A stretch of 46,251 bases of DNA, taken from positions 1-46,251 of the forward strand of contig NZ_JAAKZZ010000005.1 of NCBI RefSeq assembly GCF_011045075.1, in the 5' to 3' direction. Within the stretch, counting starts at the first letter, position 1. Each line of letters opens with the position of its first letter. Shown piece after piece: positions 39,038 to 46,251 of this stretch. The translations under genes were made by a program, and so were the position numbers. Under the pieces are notes generated by a model. It did not search any database, was not told where the DNA came from, and saw nothing but the letters and a program-made list of their open reading frames with translations. The stretch comes from Streptomyces boncukensis (GTDB lineage Bacteria > Actinomycetota > Actinomycetes > Streptomycetales > Streptomycetaceae).

Positions 39038-40251
39038 GGCACTCCTTCGTTCGAACTTGCGATGGCACGGTTCAAGTTGTCCAACGCCCGGTTCAGCTCG
39101 GAGATTTCCACCAGCTTGCGCCACGGCGCAAGACGTGACCGCAGGCGCAACAGCTCATCCCGGATGCGCGCGGACCCCGTCCGCTCGGCGATACCGAGAG
39201 CCTGCCGCGCCGCAGTGTGGGACCCCTCCACGTCGCCCAGGGTGGCCTTCGCCGTGGCCAGCCGGGCCAGGCAAAGACCCCGGTCACGTTCCTGCACCGT
39301 TGGCCAGTGCGTCAAGCTCTCCGTGAAGGTGCCGACCGCGTTCTCCGGCCTCTCCAAGCGCAGATCGCAGTTCGCCCCCTCCATCTCGACGTAGGCAACC
39401 GAGCAGTACCCCGCCATCGGATCAGCGTCGTCGCCCAGGGCCGCGGCCTCCAGGGCTTGGTCGATGGCTCGCATGGCCTCGGCGTGCTCGCCCAGACTCG
39501 CCTTGCTGTTCGCCAGTTGGCGCAGGACGACCGCGCGAACGCGGGGGGAGAGATCAGGGGCATACCGGAGGGCCGCTGTGGCGAGCCCCGCGCCGTGCCC
39601 GGCGTAGCCCGCCTCCGTGGCGATGTTGCTCCGGCGCTGGAAGCTGTAGGCCACGAGCGACGAGTCGTTCAGCTCCTGCGCGTAGTCCATGGCCTGACTG
39701 GTCCACTTCATGGCCGCATCCGAGTTCCCGGTGTCCTGGTACAGCCACCCGAGGAACTCGGTGTAGCGCGCGCCGAGCTGTAGCACTCGCTCCCGTAATG
39801 GCCCATAGGCTTCCAGGCACATCTGCTCGATGAGGGGTACCTGTGCCTGGACGGGTGCAACGAGGAACTGCGGGCCGACAAGAGGCTCGGCCTCGGCATG
39901 CTGGCCAAGCACGGAGGTCAGGTATTCGAGCATCTCCGGGTTCACGGGCACGGGCAGTTTGCTGCGCAGCAGGGTCGGCGGTGGGGGTGTCGCCGGATCC
40001 GGGACCGCGGCGGACTGAGGGAAACCGAGTTGCTCGTCCGTGGCCTGGTACACCTCACGGAACAGCAGGCGATGCTCCGGACTCACCGGCCGTCGCCCGT
40101 TCTCATACATCGAAACGAGGGTCTTCCAACTGGACGGTGTCGGTGAGTCACCCCCCAGCCGGCTCGCTGCGGCGATCAGCGCATCAATGAGCTCGGCCTG
40201 ACTCCATCCGAGACCTTGACGTGCCGCCTGTAGCTTGCTCTTCGCCCCCAT
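39034..40251 (-). CDS. XRE-type regulator with TPR domain
   Basis: 405 residues. N-terminal helix-turn-helix (LQAARQGLGWSQAELIDALI, WKTLVSMYENGRRPVSPEH), a Pro-rich linker (DPATPPPPTLLRSKLP), then ~270 residues of TPR-like helices (ERVLQLGARYTEFLGWLYQD, SDAAMKWTSQAMDYAQEL, AVVLRQLANSKASLGEH, AEAMRAIDQALEAAAL). This architecture is common in Streptomyces pathway regulators and may sense a peptide or small ligand through the TPRs. Its start faces an operator-like palindrome at 40317-40345. It leads an operon with the creatininase and probably the synthetase. Confidence 0.82.
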   Translation of the reverse strand: MGAKSKLQAARQGLGWSQAELIDALIAAASRLGGDSPTPSSWKTLVSMYENGRRPVSPEHRLLFREVYQATDEQLGFPQSAAVPDPATPPPPTLLRSKLPVPVNPEMLEYLTSVLGQHAEAEPLVGPQFLVAPVQAQVPLIEQMCLEAYGPLRERVLQLGARYTEFLGWLYQDTGNSDAAMKWTSQAMDYAQELNDSSLVAYSFQRRSNIATEAGYAGHGAGLATAALRYAPDLSPRVRAVVLRQLANSKASLGEHAEAMRAIDQALEAAALGDDADPMAGYCSVAYVEMEGANCDLRLERPENAVGTFTESLTHWPTVQERDRGLCLARLATAKATLGDVEGSHTAARQALGIAERTGSARIRDELLRLRSRLAPWRKLVEISELNRALDNLNRAIASSNEGVP

Positions 40252-40316
40252 AGCCCCTCCGCGATGCTGGCCCCGACAGCCCTCTCGTGGCCGTCAGCCC
40301 CCGCGTGACGAGCGAA

Positions 40317-40345
40317 GTTAACAGTTAACCAGTGTGGTTGTTAAC
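40317..40345. promoter_or_regulatory. GTTAAC palindrome, operator candidate
   Basis: GTTAAC-A-GTTAACC-AGTGT-GGTT-GTTAAC: three GTTAAC-type units forming an imperfect inverted repeat. It lies 66 bases upstream of the leftward XRE/TPR gene and about 100 upstream of the rightward zinc-ribbon regulator, a natural site for either protein. Confidence 0.6.
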
Positions 40346-40442
40346 CCTGTCCACTGCCTGTTGGGCACCGATGCGGCTTACTGGATCCCGACGCCGAGGT
40401 GGCGTTTACCAAAGGTGCTTTCCTGCCTGGCGAAGGGAGTGG

Positions 40443-40868
40443 ATGATCGTGCGGTCGAGGCGAACCGCCGAAGTGCAGGTACCCGCACAAGAAGCCCGGC
40501 GCTGCACCCGCTGCTCCTGCCGACTGAGCAGGTACAACCAACATGAACTTTGCGGCAGTTGCCACCGAAGCGCGACCTTCTCCCAACCCCCTGCCTCCGT
40601 CCCGGAGGATGTCTGCAACCGCCACGACGTACGGCACGCGCTGTCCCGGAGGGACTTCGGCGGGGTCTGTCGACTCGTACGCGAGCACGGCGGTCTCCGC
40701 CAGGAGGACATGGCCATCCTCACCGGGCTGAGCCAGTCGTTCCTGTCCCAGCTTGAGTTAGGCAACCGCCGCCTCACGAACATCGACCGCATCGTCGTGC
40801 TCCTCGACGGCATTGGTGCCCCAGCCGACATGACAGGACCCATGCTCCGCCTCCTGCCTGACGAGTAG
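40443..40868 (+). CDS. Zinc-ribbon/HTH regulator without TPR domain
   Basis: ATG at 40443 or, with better spacing to GGGAG, GTG at 40449. About 141 residues. A zinc ribbon (C21, C24, C37, C40: CTRCSCRLSRYNQHELCGSC) precedes an XRE helix-turn-helix (LRQEDMAILTGLSQSFLSQL then LELGNRRLTNIDRI). It is a close relative of the first ~115 residues of the regulator at 41980-43491 but stops where that protein enters its TPR domain. It may compete with the larger protein for operators, or be a decayed duplicate. Confidence 0.72.
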   Translation: MIVRSRRTAEVQVPAQEARRCTRCSCRLSRYNQHELCGSCHRSATFSQPPASVPEDVCNRHDVRHALSRRDFGGVCRLVREHGGLRQEDMAILTGLSQSFLSQLELGNRRLTNIDRIVVLLDGIGAPADMTGPMLRLLPDE

Positions 40869-41248
40869 TGCTCACCTCCGCAGCACCCACGCCGCCGCTC
40901 TGGTGAGCGAGTGCTCACTGGCCCGCTCACCCACAACCCTGCCCGTGGCGACAAGCAGCCGGCCGAGTTCCTCGCTCCCTGGCAACCCGCTGCCCCGGTC
41001 CACCCTCCGCACACCGATCTCGCGAACACTGCCTCGGGGATCGACACGAAGACAGGGTGGCACCCGCACAACAGCGATCTCTCACTAGGACTGCGCGACT
41101 TCCACGCTCACAGCTCGGACGCAGTCATCGGCGTGCAGGAGGGTCACCGCCAGCACACTGCGCGCTGCCGGACGGGTCCTCAGCAAAGAGATGGATGGAG
41201 CCGATTTCCGATGTGGCGCGGCCTGATCACCGCCCAGTGGCAGTGGCC
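40869..41248. other. Gene-free stretch between the short regulator and HAD gene
   Basis: About 380 bases. A rightward open frame (40911-41567) runs over it but overlaps the HAD gene on the other strand and lacks a ribosome binding site, so it is not called. GAGCGAGTGCTCACTGGCCCGCTC around 40910 is locally self-complementary. No terminator or promoter could be placed. Confidence 0.4.
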
Positions 41249-41983
41249 CTATTCTCCGGTGGGGCCACTCGTGAGTGAGAAGATGGTCGCAAGGACTTGT
41301 GCGGTGTCTTCGAGCCCTTCGATGACGACATCGGCCCCCGCAGCCGCCAGTTCGTCTCGTGTGGTCTTACCCGATGTGACTCCGATGACCGAAGCGCCAC
41401 CTTCGAGTCCCGTACGAACGTCCTCAAGCGAATCTCCGATGATCACGGTGTTGCCACAGGTAAAGACCGACCCGTACTTGGCCTGGGCGCGTTTCTGGGC
41501 AATGGCCACAAGCGCTGGCCGGTGGTCGTCGTCGGAGGCGAATCCGCCGACCTCGGTATCGAGGTAGCCATCGAGGTTGAACGCCGATAGCTTCAATAGT
41601 GCGCTCTCCTTGAGGTTGCCGGTGACTGCTGTCGGCACCAGGTCCTCTTGAGCGTGCACGGCTCGGAGTGCGGCGACAGCGCCGGGCATGAGGAAGCCTT
41701 CGTTGCGAAGGTCTTCCATGTGAGTTGCAAGCCGCTTGGGCAGCAGCTCCACCATGCGGCGCAGCAGCTCGGGGAGGTCCGCTTCTGGCACTCCGTTGTC
41801 CAGGAGGAGCGCGCGGATCGCGAGGGGCATCGTGGTGCCTGTGCCGCGTGCGGGCAGGTGCTGGGCGGGGCGGCCGATGACCTCGGCGAAGGTCTCGCGG
41901 TAAACCTGGCGGTCGATGTCACCGACGTAGAGCAGAGTGCGGTCGATGTCCCACAGGACAAGGGTCTGTTGGGATTCAGTCAC
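41249..41983 (-). CDS. HAD-family phosphatase
   Basis: GTG at 41983 overlaps the regulator stop (GTGA). 244 residues. The nucleophile motif is VLWDIDRTLL (D12, D14), motif II TAVTGN, the Lys of motif III follows, and motif IV is VIIGDSLEDVRTGLEG. The helical cap is of the phosphoglycolate/beta-phosphoglucomutase type. It hydrolyses a phosphomonoester; substrate unknown. Operon partner of the zinc-ribbon TPR regulator. Confidence 0.85.
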   Translation of the reverse strand: MTESQQTLVLWDIDRTLLYVGDIDRQVYRETFAEVIGRPAQHLPARGTGTTMPLAIRALLLDNGVPEADLPELLRRMVELLPKRLATHMEDLRNEGFLMPGAVAALRAVHAQEDLVPTAVTGNLKESALLKLSAFNLDGYLDTEVGGFASDDDHRPALVAIAQKRAQAKYGSVFTCGNTVIIGDSLEDVRTGLEGGASVIGVTSGKTTRDELAAAGADVVIEGLEDTAQVLATIFSLTSGPTGE

Positions 41984-43491
41984 GTTGAGCTCCTTGTTCC
42001 CGTCACGACTGCGGCACGTTCCTGTAGCTCCTGAGCGTAGGTGGTGTGGTGTGCGGGCTGGAGTTCGTCGAGCATGGTGTGGATGTGCTCGTTCAAACGT
42101 GTCGAGTGGAGATGGTCGGCAAGGTCGAGTGCCTCGTGGGCCGTGGAGCATCCGGCGTCGAGGTCGCCTTGCCTGAAGAAGGCGGATGCGGCGCGGGAGA
42201 GGAACAGGGCTCGGGTTCGCAGGTCGGAGGGGTTGAGTGCCGCCCGCGCTTGAGCGAAGCTCGCGACGGCGTGGCGGGGCTCGTTCAGGTGGAGGTGGCA
42301 GCTTCCGGTCTGGCCGTGGATCTCGCCGTCGTTGATCCAGTACAGCCAATGGGGGTCGTGTTCCGTTCGGCCGCGGGCGTGGAATTCGGCTGCCTGCCCG
42401 AGCACGGCGAGTGCCGCTTGCCGCTCGCCGAGTTTGGCGTGACCGCGGGCTTGGCGGGTCAGCAGCATCGCTTGGAGACTGTGGGCGCCCAGGTGCTTGG
42501 TTTTCTCGCGGGCGGCTTGAGCTGCGGTCACAGCATCGCGTGGCGATCCAGTGGAGTAACTGTGGATTGCCATGTAGGACAGGGCACCGGCACCGAGCCG
42601 GAGATCGCCGGATGCCTTGGCGGCCCGGAGCGCGCCGAGCAGGTAGGCGAGGGCGCTGCCGTGATCGCCGGAGTCGAAGGTGAACCATCCAGTCTGTGTA
42701 GCGGTATCGGCAATGATCGCGGCGAGTCGCCGACCGATGGCCTCGTCGTAGGCGCCATGCTGGACGAGCCGCGTGAGAAACGCGAGGTGGGCGTCGCCGA
42801 GTTCGGCGAGCGTGCCACTGCCGGCGCTGGCGTCCATGGTCCGCAGACTGTCGGTGGTCTGCTGCAGGCTGTCGAGCAGCTCTGGGGTGATTCGGCTTCC
42901 GTGCGCTGCGCGTACGAGAGGTTCGGCTTCGGCAGTGCCCCAGTGGTGCACGAAGGCGGTGAGCGCCACGCCGCTCACCGCGAGGAAGTAACGGCGGTCC
43001 ATTGTGCTGCCCCCCACCGCAGTGTGCAGTGCTGACACCATACGGGTTGCGGTCCAGGGCAGGGCAGGGTCAAGGTCGTCGGCGCGTGGCTCCGTGACCG
43101 GCTGGGGTGGTGCCGGTGCAGTGCCAGCAAGGGGCGCCAGATCGGGGGGCACGCCAAGCCCGTTGAGGAAGCCAGCGATCTTGTCGATGTTGGTGAGACG
43201 ACGGCGGCCCGACTCGAGCATGGATAAGAACGCCTGGCTGAGTCCTGTCAGGTGCGCGATGTCTTCTTGTCGCAGCGAGCCTTGCCTGCGGATCAGAGCG
43301 ACGGTTTGTCCGAAGTCCCAGGTAGCGAGCGCGTGGCGGACTTCCGGGTCACACCACACGCGCTGCGGTACCTCCGGGGCAGGAGGCAACAGGCGCAGGG
43401 CGCGCAGACATGCGGAGCAGTAAGTGCCGGAATTGTACTTGCTGAGTTGACAGCCGCACCGATCGCAGTGCCTTGGCGACTGCTGTTGCAC
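41980..43491 (-). CDS. Zinc-ribbon/XRE/TPR regulator
   Basis: GTG at 43491 with GGGAGG six bases before. 503 residues: zinc ribbon HCDRCGCQLSKYNSGTYCSAC (C9, C12, C25, C28), XRE helix-turn-helix (LRQEDIAHLTGLSQAFLSML, ESGRRRLTNIDKIAGF), linker, a short hydrophobic YFLAVSGVALTAFVHHWG, then ~300 residues of TPR helices (AMLLTRQARGHAKLGERQAA, LALNPSDLRTRALFLSRAAS-like units). It regulates the downstream HAD gene or the divergent operon. The HTH is nearly identical to the short paralogue at 40443. Confidence 0.82.
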   Translation of the reverse strand: MQQQSPRHCDRCGCQLSKYNSGTYCSACLRALRLLPPAPEVPQRVWCDPEVRHALATWDFGQTVALIRRQGSLRQEDIAHLTGLSQAFLSMLESGRRRLTNIDKIAGFLNGLGVPPDLAPLAGTAPAPPQPVTEPRADDLDPALPWTATRMVSALHTAVGGSTMDRRYFLAVSGVALTAFVHHWGTAEAEPLVRAAHGSRITPELLDSLQQTTDSLRTMDASAGSGTLAELGDAHLAFLTRLVQHGAYDEAIGRRLAAIIADTATQTGWFTFDSGDHGSALAYLLGALRAAKASGDLRLGAGALSYMAIHSYSTGSPRDAVTAAQAAREKTKHLGAHSLQAMLLTRQARGHAKLGERQAALAVLGQAAEFHARGRTEHDPHWLYWINDGEIHGQTGSCHLHLNEPRHAVASFAQARAALNPSDLRTRALFLSRAASAFFRQGDLDAGCSTAHEALDLADHLHSTRLNEHIHTMLDELQPAHHTTYAQELQERAAVVTGTRSST

Positions 43492-43831
43492 CTCTGGCCT
43501 CCCGTGAAGTGAGTGTGCGCGGTCTCAACTCCCCCTACTACAACCAGAATTACATCATTGATATCACCCATGGAATGTACGTGCGGGCTATGCAGCCGTC
43601 ACTGTGTGTCCCGCAGCACGCGGACGAGGCACATCCCCCGAGGCTGTGATCATTCGATCACGCCTGAGTCGGCTGACTACAGGGAGCGCGAGTCCATCCG
43701 CCGGAGTCCGCGGCTGTACTACGGCCGAGCTGGCCGTGGCTCCTGACACCCCGCACACGCAATTCCGGGCCTTGATGGGATCGCTCAAGGTTCCTGGACG
43801 CTGTTGTCACCGACCGAAAGGGCGCACTGCC
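43492..43831. other. Divergent intergenic region upstream of the APH/rSAM operon
   Basis: About 340 bases between the leftward regulator and the rightward 81-residue gene. It contains an A/T-rich patch (CAGAATTACATCATTGATATC, 43543-43563) likely to belong to one or both promoters, and the palindrome at 43646-43661. No gene. Confidence 0.5.
43646..43661. promoter_or_regulatory. GTGATC-ATTC-GATCAC palindrome
   Basis: Perfect 6-bp arms with a 4-base spacer, 170 bases upstream of the small gene at 43832. A possible operator, perhaps for the divergent zinc-ribbon regulator. Confidence 0.45.
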
Positions 43832-44077
43832 ATGACGTACACGGCCATCGCCGAGCACGTGCGACCCGGTGCCAAGCAACCCTCGGCATGGGGGATCGAA
43901 GGCTGGGGCAGCACCCGGTGGTGTGCCCGACAGCACGTCTCCTGCGAGGCGCACCGCGGGGAGGAGACTGCGGTGAGCTGGGGCGTCGCTCACGGAGACA
44001 GTGCCCTGGCCGGTGAAGCCCGCACGGTGATCGTGAATCCGGGCGTATTCCGCGCCCGGCGCCTGCTGGGGCGGTGA
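43832..44077 (+). CDS. 81-residue unknown protein before APH and radical SAM genes
   Basis: ATG at 43832 with GAAAGG ten bases upstream. The product starts MTYTAIAEHVRPGAKQPSAW and contains GIEGWGSTRWCARQHVSCEA with two cysteines; it ends FRARRLLGR. No domain known. It sits just before a coupled APH-like gene (spacing 4 bases to its GTG), so it is probably translated with it. A precursor peptide or small accessory protein is possible, but there is no leader/core boundary that I could recognise. Confidence 0.65.
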   Translation: MTYTAIAEHVRPGAKQPSAWGIEGWGSTRWCARQHVSCEAHRGEETAVSWGVAHGDSALAGEARTVIVNPGVFRARRLLGR

Positions 44078-44081
44078 GGGT

Positions 44082-45122
44082 GTGCAAGAAGAGTCCGCGG
44101 GCGACGAGGAGGTCTGGGCCAAGGTGCTCTGCGAGTGCTACGGCGTCGACCTCGCGCACACCGGGCCGGTCCTGATAGGCACCGAGACCCTCAGCCGGCG
44201 CGTGAGGTTGAGCGACGGGCGTCGGGTCTTGGTCCGGCAGTACCGTGCCATGGCCGATCTGGAGAGGATCCGGGCGGCGTGGGAGATGTCGGAGTTGTGT
44301 CGCGTCGCGCGGGTGCCTGTACCCAGAGCATGGCGGAGCTGGGACGGGGAGGTACTTACCTCGTTCGCGGACGCGGCCTGGGTGGTGAGCGAGGAGGCAC
44401 TCGGGCGGGTCGTGACCGAGCCGATGACCGTGGCACGCGCCCAGCACATCGGGCTGATGCTCGGCCGTATGCACCGCGCCCTGGTCGCCTGCCCACCGCC
44501 CGCCCATGGCCGCCCGGCCCGGTGGCACACTGCGGATGCCGAATCGGCAGCGGCCTGTTCCGAGTTGCTGCTCATCCGCGCCGCCGCACAGCACAACCTG
44601 CGTCTCGATCAGCTCAATGCCCAGCTGGACCAGCGCCGCAGGGACCTGCGCACCCACGTACCACGGCTGCGGGCGGGCCTTCCCGGGGATCTCGTAGCGC
44701 ACGCCGCGCATGGCGACTTCACCCGCACCAACCTTCTGGCCCAGGAGGACCTGATCACAGCGATCCTCGGCTTCCATGGCGAGGTCTGTGTACTTGCCTG
44801 GGAGTTAGGCCGCGCTGCCTTCGATCCACGCACCGTGGCGAACAGTCCCTCTTGGATGCGGTTCGCCCTGCGCCTGATAGGCGCCTACCGCGCCGAGAAT
44901 CCCGGCCTGCCGCTCGCCGACCTGCGTGCGTGTGCGCGGATCGCTCTGCTGGACCTGCTGTTCAGCTTCGACGGAGCCACCACTGGCGGGCACCGGCGTT
45001 TCGTCCGAACGGATGCCGATGCCCGGCAGCGTTGGGCTGAATGCCAGATCACCATCCGGCGTCTGCTCGCCAGCCTTGACGACCTGGAGTCGGCGCTGGT
45101 CGCGGTCGGGCGGGGATCGTGA
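44082..45122 (+). CDS. APH-fold phosphotransferase-like protein (degenerate)
   Basis: GTG at 44082, 346 residues. N-lobe RVRLSDGRRVLVRQYRA, a hinge, then the C-lobe loop AAHGDFTRTNLLA with H210, D212 and N217 as in aminoglycoside phosphotransferases. Where a DFG/DFD-type Asp should follow (as in VIDFD), the sequence is TAILGFHGEVCVLAWELG, so residue 230 is Gly. The metal-binding Asp is missing and phosphotransfer is doubtful. Helical C-terminus (TIRRLLASLDDLESALVA). It lies 165 bp before the radical SAM-like gene. Confidence 0.78.
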   Translation: MQEESAGDEEVWAKVLCECYGVDLAHTGPVLIGTETLSRRVRLSDGRRVLVRQYRAMADLERIRAAWEMSELCRVARVPVPRAWRSWDGEVLTSFADAAWVVSEEALGRVVTEPMTVARAQHIGLMLGRMHRALVACPPPAHGRPARWHTADAESAAACSELLLIRAAAQHNLRLDQLNAQLDQRRRDLRTHVPRLRAGLPGDLVAHAAHGDFTRTNLLAQEDLITAILGFHGEVCVLAWELGRAAFDPRTVANSPSWMRFALRLIGAYRAENPGLPLADLRACARIALLDLLFSFDGATTGGHRRFVRTDADARQRWAECQITIRRLLASLDDLESALVAVGRGS

Positions 45123-45286
45123 GGCCGGCCAGCTTGTTCCGGCACCTGCTCGCCGAGGCAGCCCGCCATCACACGATCACCGCTTGTCCAGCCTGTTGCG
45201 CACCTCGGGCATCGGACCCACGCCGCCGTCCCGGCCCCGCTCGCCCTGTCCTTACCGTCGACCACGCCGCGCAGGAGTACTGACCG

Positions 45287-46246
45287 ATGACCGTGCCAGA
45301 GGAGACGACCGGCGGGACCATGCAGGCGCCCATAAACCCCCCGGTGAGAACGGCACTGATCTCCGCCCAGGGGCACTTCGGGATGGGTTGCGGATGCTGC
45401 GTCCGCGCCGACCGTACGGACAGCTTCCTCGACCCTGCGACCTACGCCCTCGCCTTGTCCCAGTTGAAGGAGACAGGAGTGGAAGAGGTGTGCCTCAGTG
45501 GTGGTGAGCCAGTCCATCACCCGCAGATCATTCAACTCATCAGGCAGACCCGCCAGTTACGGATGCCGGTGTCGATGACGACCTCTGCTCGCACCGTGAG
45601 CGAGGTCATCACCCTCTCCAAGGCGGCGCCGTTGCTGGCACAGGTGACTGTGTGCGCGGACTCACAGGGCGCAGGGCGTCTACGAGGCACCACCCGTACC
45701 GCTGAGGCCGCCATCAGCACGCTGCGCGTGATCCGCGCCGACGTCAAGATCCTTCACGTCACCTGCTGGGAGATGACCGACGACGAGTGCGCAGTGCTGG
45801 CGAGTCTCGCCTCCGAGGCCAAACTGGAGGTCCAGTTCAGCCCCGGCGCCCCCGGCGAGCATGCTCTGCCTGACGAGGGCATGCCACTTCAGGGCTCTGT
45901 CGCACAGCAGGAGCTCGACGCCACGCTACTGGACCGCTACTTCACCCTGCCCGGCCGCTACCGGGCCCACCTCAGAGCGCTGCGCGACCTGCGACGCCCC
46001 AGGACGGGGGACGGGCGGTGGCCATGCCGCTCGGCGAGCGCGTATGTCTCCGCAGACGGTTCCATCCAGCGCTGCCCCCATGGCCAGACGTCCGTCACTG
46101 TTCACGCTCCTCCTGCCGCGATCAGACAGTTCCTCGCCGCGTCGGCACAGGACCACGCGACCCCCGACTGCGCGTCGCTCTGCCACCTCTGCGCTCCGCC
46201 GCTGTGCCACGCAGGCGTGGGAGCGGCTGGGTACGGGCGGGGGTGA
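45287..46246 (+). CDS. Radical SAM-like protein with altered cluster motif
   Basis: ATG at 45287, 319 residues, stop five bases before the window ends. VCLSGGEPVHHPQIIQL is the GGEP motif of SAM binding, with the following VSMTTSA strand also typical. The expected CX3CX2C appears as FGMGCGCC: F31 in the first cysteine position, then C35, C37, C38. Near the C-terminus WPCRSASAYVSADGSIQRCP then CASLCHLCAPPLC gives six cysteines (C247, C263, C295, C299, C302, C307) like a SPASM-type auxiliary cluster, including a perfect CX3CX2C at 295-302. It may use a different cluster arrangement, or have lost radical chemistry. Confidence 0.72.
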   Translation: MTVPEETTGGTMQAPINPPVRTALISAQGHFGMGCGCCVRADRTDSFLDPATYALALSQLKETGVEEVCLSGGEPVHHPQIIQLIRQTRQLRMPVSMTTSARTVSEVITLSKAAPLLAQVTVCADSQGAGRLRGTTRTAEAAISTLRVIRADVKILHVTCWEMTDDECAVLASLASEAKLEVQFSPGAPGEHALPDEGMPLQGSVAQQELDATLLDRYFTLPGRYRAHLRALRDLRRPRTGDGRWPCRSASAYVSADGSIQRCPHGQTSVTVHAPPAAIRQFLAASAQDHATPDCASLCHLCAPPLCHAGVGAAGYGRG

Positions 46247-46251
46247 GCGGG

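Noticed and set aside
40911..41567. Rightward ORF between the short regulator and the HAD gene
   Set aside because: More than half overlaps the HAD gene in antisense; no ribosome binding site or recognisable domain.

Overview
The window is high-GC actinobacterial DNA. Codon use with G/C at third positions, frequent GTG and TTG starts, stop/start overlaps (ATGA, GTGA) and the protein families present all point to Streptomyces or a close relative. No complete RNA gene, rRNA or CRISPR array is visible.

Layout. (1) 0.2-2.3 kb: a DUF4232-type lipoprotein, then the scar of an integrative element. The scar holds two copies of a hairpin terminator plus the 3' end of a tRNA-Tyr gene, flanking decayed IS3-type transposase and tyrosine-recombinase pieces. 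(2) 2.4-8.5 kb: unknown chromosomal-type genes, a degenerate RsbW-like ATPase-fold protein, and a coupled run of HTH regulator, ImmA/IrrE protease, MAB_1171c-type membrane protein and PAP2-like membrane protein, then a RibD-like deaminase. (3) 8.5-23.8 kb: a truncated prophage. It has a PAPS-reductase-like protein, many orphan small genes, a DNA cytosine methyltransferase, an HNH nuclease and a terminase large subunit, but no portal, capsid, tail or lysis genes. Seven genes here (11.1-15.8 kb, both strands) carry the same leader: a perfect hairpin with loop AGAGCAA (once AGAGCAG), then a CGAAAGG-like ribosome binding site. A promoter-like motif close to GCTGTACTATTT lies before some of them and again before the terminase genes.

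(4) 24.1-36.3 kb: an orphan biosynthetic locus with two back-to-back operons leaving a 28.2-28.5 kb control region. Leftward: methyltransferase, GT-B glycosyltransferase with an extra C-terminal region, a 70-residue ACT-like protein and a PhyH dioxygenase. Rightward: two GT-A glycosyltransferases, a 1028-residue kinase-like/PLP-decarboxylase fusion, a nucleotidyltransferase, a PHP phosphatase, a sulfotransferase and an unknown protein. A left-handed beta-helix acyltransferase faces the leftward operon. (5) 36.3-40.3 kb, leftward: XRE/TPR regulator, creatininase-family amidohydrolase and an arginyl-tRNA synthetase, the last possibly a self-resistance or aminoacyl-donor copy. (6) 40.4-46.2 kb: two related zinc-ribbon/HTH regulators (one with TPRs, one without), a HAD phosphatase, an 81-residue unknown protein, an APH-fold protein lacking the DFG-type aspartate, and a radical-SAM-like protein lacking the first cysteine of the canonical motif.

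Working together: blocks 4-6 look like one regulated locus for a glycosylated, possibly amine-bearing and sulfated small molecule or glycan. The product cannot be named from sequence, and whether blocks 5 and 6 belong to block 4 is inference from adjacency. The prophage fragment ends abruptly just before this locus, so the junction near 23.8 kb is a likely recombination boundary.
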